A stretch of 53,920 nt of DNA from Oceanospirillaceae bacterium (GTDB taxonomy: Bacteria; Pseudomonadota; Gammaproteobacteria; Pseudomonadales; Balneatricaceae). The stretch spans positions 1 through 53,920 of the forward strand of contig JABXIM010000050.1 in the NCBI GenBank assembly GCA_013373085.1, written 5' to 3'. The position numbers were made by a program, and so were the translations under genes. This document shows positions 1 through 8,525 of this stretch, in pieces. The notes under the pieces are model-generated. The model was not told the DNA's origin. It did not search any database and saw nothing but the letters and a program-made list of their open reading frames with translations. How positions within the stretch are numbered: the first letter of the stretch is position 1; every line of letters begins with the position of its first letter.

Positions 1-371
1 CCGTTCTTGAAGCAGTTGTTGTAGAAGATATCGGCAAAGCTCGGCGCGATGATGGCGCGGATACCGAAGTCCTCGAGCGCCCAGGGCGCATGCTCACGGC
101 TCGAGCCGCAGCCGAAATTCTTGCGCGCCAGCAGGATACTGGTACCCTGATAACGCGGCTTGTTGAGCACGAAATCCGGGTTCAGCGGGCGCTGGCTGCA
201 GTCCTGGTCCGGCTGGCCTTCATCCAGGTAACGCAGTTCGTCAAACAGATTGGGGCCGAAGCCGCTGCGCTTGATCGACTTGAGGAACTGCTTCGGAATG
301 ATCAGATCGGTATCGACGTTAGCGCGGTCCAGCGGCGCGACGATACCCTGGTGCTGCGTAAATTTGTTCAT
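1..371 (-). CDS. leuD: 3-isopropylmalate dehydratase small subunit, 3' end cut by window edge
   Basis: This is the small subunit of isopropylmalate isomerase, which with LeuC converts 2-isopropylmalate to 3-isopropylmalate in leucine synthesis in the cytoplasm. About 124 of the usual ~210 residues are present. The N-terminal half has the family signatures [22 protein letters not shown] and the [14 protein letters not shown] segment. Two adjacent ATG codons (374 and 371) follow an AGGAG site; the second matches the usual family start (MNKFTQ). It lies 18 bp downstream of leuC on the same strand, so the two are surely co-transcribed. The C-terminal part lies outside the window. Confidence 0.95.
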   Translation of the reverse strand, partial: MNKFTQHQGIVAPLDRANVDTDLIIPKQFLKSIKRSGFGPNLFDELRYLDEGQPDQDCSQRPLNPDFVLNKPRYQGTSILLARKNFGCGSSREHAPWALEDFGIRAIIAPSFADIFYNNCFKN

Positions 372-389
372 CATGGGTCTCCTTCGCGG

Positions 390-1811
390 TTACTGTTTGA
401 CGAATTCGCGCACGTCGACGAAATGACCGGCAATCGCCGCCGCGGCGGCCATCGCAGGGCTCACCAGGTGCGTACGGCCACCAAAGCCCTGACGGCCCTC
501 GAAATTGCGGTTCGAGGTCGAGGCGCAGTGTTCGCCCTGCCCCAGTTTGTCCGGATTCATTGCCAGACACATGGAACAACCCGGCTCACGCCACTCGAGA
601 CCGGCATCGATGAAGATACGATCGAGCCCCTCGGCCTCCGCCTGGGCCTTGACCAGACCGGAGCCCGGCACCACCAGCGCCTGTTTCAGTGTCGCCGCGA
701 CCTTGCGGTCCTTGACCACCGCGGCTGCTTCGCGCAGGTCCTCGATACGGGAGTTGGTGCAGGAGCCGATAAATACCCGGTCGAGCTGAATATCGGTGAT
801 CTTCTGATTGGCGCTCAGCCCCATGTACTGCAGCGCACGCGCGTAACCTTCCCGCTTGACGCTGTCGCTTTCCGCGGCCGGATTCGGTACTTCACCACTG
901 ACGCCGGTCACCATTTCCGGCGAGGTGCCCCAGGTTACCTGCGGCTCGATATCGGCGGCATCGATCTCGACCACCGCGTCGAACTCGGCATCGTCATCGG
1001 AGACCAGATCCTTCCATGCCTCTACCGCACGATCCCAGTTCTCTCCGGTCGGCGAGTAGGTGCGTCCCTTGACGTAGTCGATGGTGGTCTGGTCACATGC
1101 CACCAGACCGACACGCGCGCCGGCTTCGATCGACATGTTGCAGATAGTCATGCGCCCTTCCATCGACAGGCCGCGAATGGCCGAACCGCCGAATTCGATC
1201 GCATAGCCGGTGCCGCCCGCGGTACCGATAACGCCGATAACGTGCAGGATGATGTCCTTGGCGGTGACGCCGGTGCCCAGCTCGCCGTCGACGCGCACCA
1301 GCATGTTCTTCATCTTCTTGGTGATCAGGCACTGGGTCGCGAGCACGTGCTCGACTTCAGACGTGCCGATACCATGAGCCAGAGTGGCGAAGGCGCCGTG
1401 GGTGGAGGTGTGCGAGTCGCCGCATACCACGGTCGTGCCCGGCAGGGTGGCCCCCTGCTCAGGGCCGATGACGTGCACGATGCCCTGGCGCTGGTCGTTC
1501 ATCTTGAACTCGGTGATACCAAAGGTTTCGCAGTTGTCGTCCAGCGTCTTGACCTGGATGCGCGAGACAGGATCCTCGATGCCATCGACGCCGGTGGAGC
1601 GATCGGTCGTCGGAACGTTGTGATCCGGTGTCGCCAGATTGGCGTCGATGCGCCAGGGTTTGCGGCCGGCCAGGCGCAGTCCCTCGAACGCCTGCGGCGA
1701 GGTCACCTCGTGCAACAGCTGGCGATCGATATAGATGAGGGCACTGCCATCCTCGTTCTGACGCACCAGATGGTCTTGCCAGAGCTTGTCGTAAAGCGTT
1801 TTACCGGCCAT
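390..1811 (-). CDS. leuC: 3-isopropylmalate dehydratase large subunit
   Basis: LeuC is the [4Fe-4S] large subunit of isopropylmalate isomerase (leucine pathway, cytoplasmic). The 473-residue length is normal. Cys351 in the FIGSCTNSR motif and Cys412/Cys415 in [12 protein letters not shown] are the three cluster ligands expected for the aconitase family; the substrate-loop region [11 protein letters not shown] is near residue 131. The ATG start follows a GGAG site. It is first in a leuCD operon. About 115 bp upstream lies a dyad with T-N11-A spacing that could be a LysR-type activator site, but the LysR gene usually found there is 4.6 kb away in this genome. Confidence 0.97.
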   Translation of the reverse strand: MAGKTLYDKLWQDHLVRQNEDGSALIYIDRQLLHEVTSPQAFEGLRLAGRKPWRIDANLATPDHNVPTTDRSTGVDGIEDPVSRIQVKTLDDNCETFGITEFKMNDQRQGIVHVIGPEQGATLPGTTVVCGDSHTSTHGAFATLAHGIGTSEVEHVLATQCLITKKMKNMLVRVDGELGTGVTAKDIILHVIGVIGTAGGTGYAIEFGGSAIRGLSMEGRMTICNMSIEAGARVGLVACDQTTIDYVKGRTYSPTGENWDRAVEAWKDLVSDDDAEFDAVVEIDAADIEPQVTWGTSPEMVTGVSGEVPNPAAESDSVKREGYARALQYMGLSANQKITDIQLDRVFIGSCTNSRIEDLREAAAVVKDRKVAATLKQALVVPGSGLVKAQAEAEGLDRIFIDAGLEWREPGCSMCLAMNPDKLGQGEHCASTSNRNFEGRQGFGGRTHLVSPAMAAAAAIAGHFVDVREFVKQ

Positions 1812-1926
1812 TGTCTGCTCCTCTCAAACGTTGCTCGTCGGCTTCGCGGGTATCGTCCCGGTTACCGTTTGACGCATCCTATGCGACAGCATTGCAGAAA
1901 ACAAACTCATATTTTTTATACTTTGC

Positions 1927-1941
1927 ATTCCAAATAGGAAT
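1927..1941. promoter_or_regulatory. Candidate LysR-type operator upstream of leuC
   Basis: ATTCC and GGAAT form a perfect 5-bp dyad around AAATA, and positions 1928 and 1940 give the T-N11-A pattern of LysR-family recognition sites. The site is 116-130 bp upstream of the leuC start codon. Downstream of it on the minus strand a weak TTGTTT/TAGGAT pair with 17-bp spacing could be an activator-dependent promoter. Binding by the LysR protein at 6583-7500 is inferred, not shown. Confidence 0.45.
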
Positions 1942-2631
1942 AGAAAGAGTGCACGGCAAGCGGTACAGCTGTAGAATTCAGTTTTTCATCGGATCGATCC
2001 CACGATTGTCGAAATCGCTGAAAGCCGCGTCGCACCCGGGCAGCAGGCGCGTTAGCCAACTCTCTGGGGGCTTGCGCAAGCCGTACTCGCTGCTTTTCGT
2101 TACTCGCCCATAGAGATGAAGCAGCGGCTGAGCGGACAACTCAAGCGACAGCCGCACGATGGCGGACCAATTGCAGCAGGTGAAAACGCTAACAGGCCAC
2201 AAGTCGACGTTCTGTTTTGTCGACCAAGGTCACAAGGACTCAGGCGTGGATCGCTGAGGTTGTACCACTATAGCATGCAGTGAATCCGGAGCATGGTTGC
2301 CAGCGGATAGGACTGTCGCCCATTACCCGCCTTCGGATAATGTGGCGCAATCACCGCCTCCAACCGCGCTCAAGGGGTAAGTGCGTCCGTCGGCCCCGGG
2401 TACTTCTCCTTCTGTGGCTGACGACACTTGTTGCTGAACTCACTGTCGGCAAAATATGCGCTGCTGATCCATCCCGGAGTCCTTGATGCAGATGATGCTT
2501 GGCCATTGCCCCACGGGCCGGACTAGCTCACACCTTCCCTGGATTGAGTGGAGCTGTAAATTTCACTTTCTCAACTTATGATAGTCGGCCATCCCGTTAG
2601 GCCAACAAGCAACTCTCACAGGGGTAGACAT
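1942..2631. other. Long intergenic region with dyads, no convincing gene
   Basis: About 690 bp between the leuC promoter and the next gene hold only short open frames without ribosome sites or recognisable products. Two dyads stand out. One is a perfect 14-bp palindrome GGCTTGCGCAAGCC at 2069-2082. The other is an imperfect hairpin at 2317-2347 (CGCC-CATTA-CC against GG-TAATG-GGCG around CGCCTTC), which resembles a decayed intergenic repeat. No clear promoter for the gene at 2632 was found. Confidence 0.5.
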
Positions 2632-3054
2632 ATGAACGCACCGGTCCAGCTATCGATCGATAGCAGTAACAAAGAACTGTCACTCAACGGCGTCTGCCAA
2701 TACACAATCAACAACGATCAGATGATCGTGGATGTAGAGGAGATCGCCAGCAACCGCAACAGCGGTAACACCAGCGGCACGCTTACGTTGGAAGTGTGGG
2801 CGCTGGAACAGCCCTACGCCGGCGATAACTTTTGCGGTTATCAGCTTGCCACCCAGACACTGGGCGAGCTCAAAGGCCAGCACCTGTTCCGAGATCTGCA
2901 CTACGTGCTTTCGATGAAGCCGCCGGTCGAGGGACGCTGGTATCTGGTGATGATGCTGCGTGAACGGGACTGCAATGGCTGGGTCGTTCGCGACTACATC
3001 AACTTTCCCTATACCGTGAAAGCTGAATACAAGCTGGCACTGTCACTGTTCTGA
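2632..3054 (+). CDS. Hypothetical protein, probably beta-sandwich
   Basis: This 140-residue protein is not a family I can name. The ATG at 2632 follows an AGGGG site with 7-bp spacing, better than an upstream in-frame start at 2578. There is no signal peptide or membrane segment. Alternating hydrophobic and polar runs (LTLEVWALEQPY, RWYLVMMLRE) suggest an all-beta fold. A segment of the type SGTLTLEVWA followed by a PY.G step reminds me of domains in large secreted or matrix proteins, but this is only an impression. It stands alone, convergent with the bactofilin-like gene, in the accessory stretch between leuC and its presumed regulator. Confidence 0.7.
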   Translation: MNAPVQLSIDSSNKELSLNGVCQYTINNDQMIVDVEEIASNRNSGNTSGTLTLEVWALEQPYAGDNFCGYQLATQTLGELKGQHLFRDLHYVLSMKPPVEGRWYLVMMLRERDCNGWVVRDYINFPYTVKAEYKLALSLF

Positions 3055-3108
3055 TTTTTCGCTAAATGAACAATCCATGGCTCTCCGATTATCCCTTCAC
3101 TTAAATGT

Positions 3109-4227
3109 TCAAACGACAGACTTCCTCGGGTAGGCGCGATAGAGGCTGAGCGCGACGGCCCCCAAACCCAATAGCCATACCAGGAATCCGATAAACCCGC
3201 CCAGCAACGGTATGAACTGAATAGCGGCGACAATCACAATAGCCGCGATGATGGATAGCACCCTGAGGCTGCGGGATGGGATTTCAGCCTTCCCCAGCAG
3301 CCGTAGCCCAAGATCGCCCACAGCGAAGAAACCCGCCAGCGCACCGAGCGCCAATGTGACCAGGTACAGCGCCAGCAGCATAAGCGCCAGCACATATCCG
3401 ACGACCGTAACGAACAGCAAACCCATGGCTACAGGCGTGACGACCAGTACTAAAAAGCCGAGTCCCAGCGACTTCCAGGGCGACGCCTGCGCCGCCGATG
3501 CCGTCGCCAGGGAGGCTTGAGGAAACAGCAGGTAAATCACGACGCCTGCCACACAGGGTCCTAGTATCCCTAGAATGGACCGGACACCGCCGTGCAGTTC
3601 AGGCGGCTCAACGAGGTATTCCGGGAGAGGCTTCTGTACGACCTCACCGGCAATCTGAGCCTCAGCACTGATCTCGGGTTCGTGTTTACCGCTCCAGACG
3701 AGATCGCCATGAACAATAGCGCCAGCCTCTATCCTGATCTCTTCGCCCGTGATGTTCGCATCGCCGTTGACCTCTCCGCCCAGCGTCACTTTGCGCCCCA
3801 TCGCCTTCAGCGCTCGGCCGATTCGACCGTCCACCTGGACCGTTTCGCCAGCAAGCCAGGCACGACCGCCCACTTCAGCCCCCCGCTCTACCGACACCCT
3901 CTGCCCCGCCGCGACGAGATGATCACCGATCTGTCCGAACAGCGTTACGCTTCGACCCGCTACACGAACATCGTCGACGATATCTCCCCGCAGAAGCACC
4001 GTTTCACCGGCCGCGATAACGTCGCCACCGACCTGCCCGTTGATAGAGACCCGTTGCCCGGCTGCAACGATGTCCTGCTCCGCGTCGGCGAAGACCTCGA
4101 CATCTCGCCCAGCGATATAGACATCCTCGGTCTGCGGTTCGTCGATGTGCACGAATTCGTCCGCCCACCGAGCCTGTACCTGTGTAACCCAGAGTACGGC
4201 CAGTAAGACAATCAGCCAGTGAAACAT
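3109..4227 (-). CDS. Bactofilin-like polymer-forming membrane protein
   Basis: The 372-residue protein starts at an ATG with an AAGGAG site 8 bp upstream. It has a signal peptide (cleavage likely after VQA, near residue 20). About 170 residues of short repeats follow, such as IAGRDVEV, VAAGQRVS and LAGETVQV, typical of the beta-helical polymer-forming (bactofilin) fold. The C-terminal half has about five hydrophobic segments (residues ~215-370). The repeat domain should therefore face the periplasm, anchored by the membrane part. Known relatives are annotated as polymer-forming cytoskeletal proteins of unknown role. It is 20 bp downstream of another unknown gene, so the two form an operon. 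Confidence 0.8.
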   Translation of the reverse strand: MFHWLIVLLAVLWVTQVQARWADEFVHIDEPQTEDVYIAGRDVEVFADAEQDIVAAGQRVSINGQVGGDVIAAGETVLLRGDIVDDVRVAGRSVTLFGQIGDHLVAAGQRVSVERGAEVGGRAWLAGETVQVDGRIGRALKAMGRKVTLGGEVNGDANITGEEIRIEAGAIVHGDLVWSGKHEPEISAEAQIAGEVVQKPLPEYLVEPPELHGGVRSILGILGPCVAGVVIYLLFPQASLATASAAQASPWKSLGLGFLVLVVTPVAMGLLFVTVVGYVLALMLLALYLVTLALGALAGFFAVGDLGLRLLGKAEIPSRSLRVLSIIAAIVIVAAIQFIPLLGGFIGFLVWLLGLGAVALSLYRAYPRKSVV

Positions 4228-4247
4228 GAGTTGATCTCCTTGGGATC

Positions 4248-4592
4248 TCAATAACGAGCATAGTAAGAACTCCGACGAGCCGAATCTCTGTCCACGATGA
4301 GTGCCTCCAAGGCTGTATCACAGATTTCGGTAGCCAAGTCGAGCAGCGGCTTGTCGCTCAGCATGTTCAGCCCCTTGCCGGCTCGCATATTGCAGGAGAA
4401 CATAAGCTTCACCCACTCAGCCTCCCCCGACCTCTGCGTCTTCTTGAACACACATTTCAGCGTCGAACGGGCTGTGGCACTGGCAATGTTGACCGCCTCG
4501 CTGCACTCCGGTAACGCATTACTCTCTGGCAACACGGCCGTCAGCCGGGCCTTGGCCGGGGTGAAACCGTCTAGCCTTCTGGTTTTTTTCAT
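4248..4592 (-). CDS. Hypothetical protein upstream of bactofilin-like gene
   Basis: This frame encodes 114 residues from the ATG at 4592, starting MKKTRRLDGFTPAKARL. No family is recognised. It has no signal peptide; three cysteines lie in the central part, and the C-terminal ~40 residues look helical. The ATG has no clear ribosome site. A TTG at 4658 preceded by AGGAG (9-bp spacing) would add 22 residues and cannot be excluded. It ends 20 bp before the bactofilin-like gene and is probably co-transcribed with it. The opposite strand is also open here, but its translation looks less protein-like. Confidence 0.55.
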   Translation of the reverse strand: MKKTRRLDGFTPAKARLTAVLPESNALPECSEAVNIASATARSTLKCVFKKTQRSGEAEWVKLMFSCNMRAGKGLNMLSDKPLLDLATEICDTALEALIVDRDSARRSSYYARY

Positions 4593-4806
4593 ATCAATTG
4601 CCGTTTTTTTGATCTGTAAATATTCAACTCCAGTCCTGCACCAAAATGTGGCGTGCAAGTGAATTATCTCCTATAAATACCTACTGACTGTAAGGGGATA
4701 GCCTGGGAAAGGTGTTGATTGCTTCGCGAAAGCACTCCCCGCAGGACGGAGACCAATAACAAGCCCGCTCGGGTCAAGACGTCAGTTGTTAAGGAGACTT
4801 CGCCCA

Positions 4807-5139
4807 ATGCCACACACCGCCCCCCAAGCCTTGGTGCAGTCGCTGTTTCGAGCCATTGAGCTCGAAGACGACCACATCCACCGATTTCGCACTTGGGCGT
4901 TACGCCTGCGTCCGTTCGATCTGAGCCTCGCACGGATCCTCGACCTGCACGCGGAAGAGATGCGTGACCACAAGCGGATGCTGCTTGACTGCTCCACTAC
5001 GCAAACCAGGCAGCCAAGGAACCTTCCCGTCATTACGACTCTCCAAGCTCCAACCACGGAAAACTTCTTCATCGTCAATCCGACTGGGGCAGCAACGATC
5101 CTGGAAAAAGCACGGGCAGCGATCCTGAGCTTGCCTTAA
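4807..5139 (+). CDS. Small hypothetical protein, helical, upstream of phaB
   Basis: This 110-residue protein starts at an ATG 9 bp after AAGGAGA, a strong ribosome site. The first ~55 residues are predicted helical and rich in acidic and His residues (IELEDDHIHRF, LDLHAEEMRDHKRM). This recalls the E/H-rich helices of ferritin-like proteins, but no complete di-iron motif can be claimed. The C-terminal part (ENFFIVNPTGAATILEKA) breaks off early, so it may be a shortened member of a longer family. It lies 57 bp before phaB on the same strand and is probably co-transcribed, which suggests a link to PHA metabolism. Confidence 0.65.
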   Translation: MPHTAPQALVQSLFRAIELEDDHIHRFRTWALRLRPFDLSLARILDLHAEEMRDHKRMLLDCSTTQTRQPRNLPVITTLQAPTTENFFIVNPTGAATILEKARAAILSLP

Positions 5140-5196
5140 AGCGATATTGAAATCTTGACCAGCAGCGCCAAGACAAACAATGAGGAATACACAGTC

Positions 5197-5934
5197 ATGA
5201 GTGAACATGTGGCGTTAGTGACCGGCGGTACAGGCGGTATCGGCACCGCCATATGCCGTCGACTCGCAGACGACGGATACAGAGTGGTGGCCGGGTACAG
5301 CAATGCCGAGAAAGCCAAGCGCTGGCAATCGGAGCAGCGCGCAGCCGGTTACGAGATTGCCATCGCCTACGCCAATGTGGCCGACTTCGATTCTTGTCAG
5401 CATTGCTATCAAGAGATAGTTGACAACTATGGGCCCGTGGCGGTGCTGGTGAACAACGCAGGCATCACTCGCGATACGACGCTCAAGCGCATGTCGCCAG
5501 AGCAATGGAACGAGGTTATTCAGACCAACCTGAACAGCGTGTTCAACCTGTCCCGCGCCTGTTTGGAGGATATGCTCCAGCACCAGTTTGGACGGATCAT
5601 CAATATATCGTCGATCAACGGTCAGAAGGGTCAGTTTGGCCAGACAAACTACTGCGCGGCCAAAGCTGGAATGCACGGCTTCACCAAGGCGCTCGCCCAG
5701 GAAGTCGCCAGCAAGGGGATCACCGTCAACACGATTTCGCCTGGCTATATCGCCACCGACATGATCATGGCGGTGCCCGAGGAAATTCGCGAGCAAATTC
5801 GCGAACAGATTCCGGTCAAACGCTTCGGTAAGCCGGAGGAGATTGCCCGTGCCGTTTCCTTCCTGGCTGCTGAAGAGGCGGGCTTTATCACGGGCTCGGA
5901 CCTGTCCGTCAATGGCGGGCAATACATGCACTGA
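5197..5934 (+). CDS. phaB: Acetoacetyl-CoA reductase (PHA precursor synthesis)
   Basis: PhaB reduces acetoacetyl-CoA with NADPH to (R)-3-hydroxybutyryl-CoA, the monomer for PHA synthase. The 245-residue short-chain dehydrogenase has TGGTGGIG (residues 9-16), NNAG (86-89), catalytic Asn111, Ser138/139, Tyr152 and Lys156. The stretch NGQKGQFGQTNY is characteristic of PhaB rather than FabG. The ATG at 5197 follows GAGGAA with 9-bp spacing; an upstream in-frame TTG at 5155 lacks support. It sits between two small unknown genes, 1.6 kb upstream of phaE, and belongs functionally to that cluster. The thiolase PhaA is not in the window. Confidence 0.93.
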   Translation: MSEHVALVTGGTGGIGTAICRRLADDGYRVVAGYSNAEKAKRWQSEQRAAGYEIAIAYANVADFDSCQHCYQEIVDNYGPVAVLVNNAGITRDTTLKRMSPEQWNEVIQTNLNSVFNLSRACLEDMLQHQFGRIINISSINGQKGQFGQTNYCAAKAGMHGFTKALAQEVASKGITVNTISPGYIATDMIMAVPEEIREQIREQIPVKRFGKPEEIARAVSFLAAEEAGFITGSDLSVNGGQYMH

Positions 5935-6014
5935 CTCCATACGCTCGCCACAGGCAGTCCGGTTGGACTGCCGGTGGCGCCCACATTGGTTGCTTACAAC
6001 GGCAAGGTTTGGAC

Positions 6015-6215
6015 ATGAACGACGCACAGCATGATTTCGATGAACTTGAACAGACGCTCGGGATTAGGTTTGGGCTGGGGATCGATTACGAGGCCCAGTA
6101 CGAAGCATTTATGCTCTACTCGGCGTTTGGCGGGCAGGAGGGCGTGACCAATATCGCGGGACTGAACGCAGGCGACATTGCCGAGGCGCCTTGGTGGCAA
6201 GCAATCGATCCGTAA
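6015..6215 (+). CDS. Small acidic hypothetical protein
   Basis: This 66-residue frame starts at an ATG about 80 bp after phaB, preceded by a modest AAGG. The translation (MNDAQHDFDELEQTLGIRF...) is acidic, ends in APWWQAIDP and matches no family I know. Its position on the phaB strand suggests the same transcript. Codon use looks like neighbouring genes, but the evidence is only the frame, start context and position. Confidence 0.45.
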   Translation: MNDAQHDFDELEQTLGIRFGLGIDYEAQYEAFMLYSAFGGQEGVTNIAGLNAGDIAEAPWWQAIDP

Positions 6216-6297
6216 TACAGCAGACGCCATCAACTTAAATATCAAGACGCTGGCAGCGAATCGCCGGTCGCTAACGCCGTTCGATTTCCGCCCGTTG

Positions 6298-6485
6298 AAC
6301 ACATAGTGTGTTAACATCCGTTCAGTACATTTTTCTGAAGCGCTGGTCCGGACCGTTTCGATCGCCAGGATCCCACGAGTGCTTGAAAATTACCGTTTCG
6401 CTCTTACGAAGTCTTGAAATGAATCCTGTGAACGAATTGGAAAGACCCATGTAAGCATTTGATAATAAAGATATCGGAATCCGAT
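6298..6485. promoter_or_regulatory. Palindromes upstream of the LysR gene
   Basis: The 367-bp gap before the LysR gene has no other gene. It carries three exact dyads: AACACA-TAG-TGTGTT at 6298-6312, GGTCCGGACC at 6345-6354, and ATCGGA-A-TCCGAT at 6473-6485. The last lies ~100 bp before the LysR start and is the best candidate for an operator. None resembles the dyad upstream of leuC. No clear -35/-10 pair was identified. Confidence 0.35.
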
Positions 6486-6582
6486 GAGAACTTGAAAGGT
6501 ACAGCCAGCTCCCTCCTGAACCCCGCGTTCACCTGCACCGCCCCTGTACCTTGCAAACCCATCCTGCACAGCGCGGAAACCC

Positions 6583-7500
6583 TTGGATACCCACACGCTT
6601 CAAGCATTCGTCACCGTCGCGGAAACCGGCTCCTTTTCGCAGGCAGCCAACACGCTGTGCCTCACCCAGTCGGCAGTCAGCAAACGCGTCTCACTGCTCG
6701 AAGAGCAGCTCGATACCCGCCTGTTCGATCGTATCGGCCGCACCGTCGGCCTTACCGAAGCCGGCCAGGCACTGCTGCCCCGAGCCCGACAGGTACTGCT
6801 GGACCTCGAGGACGCCAGACGCGTGATCGGCAATCTGTCGGGTGAGGTCCAGGGCCGCCTGACGCTGGCCGCCAGCCACCATATCAGCCTTCACCGCCTG
6901 CCGCCGATACTGAAACGTTACCACCAGCGCTTTCCCGGCGTATCCCTGGAACTGCGCTTCGACGAATCGGAACGGGCCTTCGAGGGCATTTTACGGGGCG
7001 AACTGGAGCTTGCGCTGATCACCCTCTCGCCGCAACCCCATGCCGCGATCTGTCAGGAAACCGTATGGCAGGACCCGCTACGATATGTGGTGTCGCGCGA
7101 CCATCCGCTTGCCCGCCGTAACCGCCCCGAGCTCAGCGAACTGACACATTACGCCGCCATACTGCCGGGCAGCAGCACTTTCACCCGACAGCTCGTGGAG
7201 CAGCAGTTCGAAGAATTTGGCCTGCCGCTGGATGTCGGCATGACAACCAACTATATGGACACCATCCGCATGATGGTCAGTATCGGGCTGGGCTGGAGCC
7301 TGCTGCCGGAAACCCTCATCGACGACAGCCTCGAGGTGCTCGATATCGGCTCCGCACCGATTGTGCGACAGCTCGGATACATCTACCATCGCAACCGCAC
7401 ACTGTCGAACGCCGCGCGCCAACTGGTCGAAATGCTGCGCGACCAAAGCCCGGCGCCCGCTTCATCCGGCAGCGGGCGCTGTATTAAGATGGATGCATAA
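6583..7500 (+). CDS. LysR-family regulator, leuC-associated type
   Basis: This 305-residue LysR-type protein has an N-terminal winged helix-turn-helix (residues 3-60, FVTVAETGSFSQAANTL and QSAVSKRVSLLEEQL) and a C-terminal effector domain. The start is TTG, fixed by the family pattern MDTHTLQAF. Features such as SHHISLHRLPP and MTTNYMDTIRMMVSIGLGWSLLP match, from memory, regulators encoded divergently from leuC in pseudomonads (PA3122-like). A role in leuCD control is thus likely, but it is 4.6 kb from leuC here. It lies 20 bp upstream of phaE on the same strand, which raises the possibility of control over, or co-expression with, PHA synthesis. Confidence 0.9.
   Translation: MDTHTLQAFVTVAETGSFSQAANTLCLTQSAVSKRVSLLEEQLDTRLFDRIGRTVGLTEAGQALLPRARQVLLDLEDARRVIGNLSGEVQGRLTLAASHHISLHRLPPILKRYHQRFPGVSLELRFDESERAFEGILRGELELALITLSPQPHAAICQETVWQDPLRYVVSRDHPLARRNRPELSELTHYAAILPGSSTFTRQLVEQQFEEFGLPLDVGMTTNYMDTIRMMVSIGLGWSLLPETLIDDSLEVLDIGSAPIVRQLGYIYHRNRTLSNAARQLVEMLRDQSPAPASSGSGRCIKMDA
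7453..7479 (+). promoter_or_regulatory. Strong hairpin at the LysR/phaE junction
   Basis: A perfect 9-bp stem (GCGCCCGCT / AGCGGGCGC, 9-nt loop) lies inside the last codons of the LysR gene, ~42 bp before the phaE start. There is no T-run, so it is not a standard terminator. It could set the ratio of LysR to PhaE message or protect the phaEC transcript end. Confidence 0.35.
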
Positions 7501-7520
7501 CGCACAAGGAGTCATCCCTG

Positions 7521-8525
7521 TTGAGCGACGATCTTCACAAGCAGATGGAAGCCTGGCTAAAGCAGCAGCAAGCCTACTGGTCCCAGCTCGCCTCGGGCGA
7601 GGGTGCGGGCGAGGCGCCGGCGTCCTGGCAGCGCCTGTTTCGTGAATATCAGCAGTCGGCCTTCAGCGAAATGCCCGAGCAGCAGGCCCGTCTGGCATCA
7701 CTGCTTGCCGCCAATGCGAACCTGTTCAACCGTTTCGGCGAGCAGGTACTGGAGGCGCTGCAGAACCCCGCGACCAACCTGCGGCTGGACGATGCCGTCG
7801 AGCAGCTGGTCAGCTATCTGCAGCAGCACAGCAGCGCCGCCATGCTGCAGCAGTGGCAACTGCCCGAACATCTGTCTTCACTATTCAAGACCCACAGCTT
7901 CTCCGATGACCTGCTGTTCGAGAATCCTTTCGTCAGCGGGTTCAAGAGCTTGCTGGATACACCCGCATTCGGCAGCAACCAGCAGTTTCAGCAGCAGTCC
8001 CGGGACGCCATGAAGCTGCTGCTCGACTACCAGGAAGCTCTGCACAAGTATGTGAGCCAGTACGGCTCGATCAATCAACTGGCCGGCAAACGCCTGCTGG
8101 AGATGCTTCGGGACACCGAGCGCGAGATCGACAGCCTCGGCGATCTGCACGGACTCTGGGTCGACTGCTACGAGCACGCCTACGCGGAAACCGCGTTCAC
8201 GGCACAGTACCAGGCCGCCCACGGCCGCGTCTCCAATGCACTGATGAAGCTGCGCAAATTCATTCAGGACCTGCGTGACGTGCAGTTCGAAGCCCTGGGA
8301 CTCGCGACCCGCCAGGGTCTTAATACCGCGCTCGAGCGCCAGCACAAGCTGCGCAAGCAGGTCAGGCAGCTACAGCGGGAGCTTGCTGAAACCCGGGCAC
8401 GCCTGGAGGCATCGGCGCAGGCAGCGGAAGTCGATGCCTTGCGACGCGAAATCGCCAGCCTGCGCCAGGCCTTCTCCGCCACCTCAGGGAGCGATGACTC
8501 GACGGCGAGGAAACCCGGTCGATGA
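7521..8525 (+). CDS. phaE: Class III PHA synthase subunit PhaE
   Basis: PhaE is the non-catalytic partner of the class III PHA synthase PhaC and acts at the PHA granule. The 334-residue protein is Gln- and Leu-rich and helical, with a coiled-coil C-terminus (about residues 265-325). It carries family-like segments FRQSRDAMKLLLDYQ-type helices and LWVDCYEHAYAET near residue 215. The start is TTG, 8-9 bp after AAGGAG. Its TGA overlaps the phaC ATG by four bases (ATGA), as expected for subunits made in fixed ratio. Confidence 0.9.
   Translation: MSDDLHKQMEAWLKQQQAYWSQLASGEGAGEAPASWQRLFREYQQSAFSEMPEQQARLASLLAANANLFNRFGEQVLEALQNPATNLRLDDAVEQLVSYLQQHSSAAMLQQWQLPEHLSSLFKTHSFSDDLLFENPFVSGFKSLLDTPAFGSNQQFQQQSRDAMKLLLDYQEALHKYVSQYGSINQLAGKRLLEMLRDTEREIDSLGDLHGLWVDCYEHAYAETAFTAQYQAAHGRVSNALMKLRKFIQDLRDVQFEALGLATRQGLNTALERQHKLRKQVRQLQRELAETRARLEASAQAAEVDALRREIASLRQAFSATSGSDDSTARKPGR

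Noticed and set aside
90-1937. 615-codon plus-strand frame over leuC and leuD
   Set aside because: It is antisense to two certain genes, and its His/Arg/Gly-rich translation has no domain pattern.
1978-2486. Short frames of 74 and 68 codons in the leuC upstream gap
   Set aside because: No ribosome sites, no recognisable product and unusual composition.
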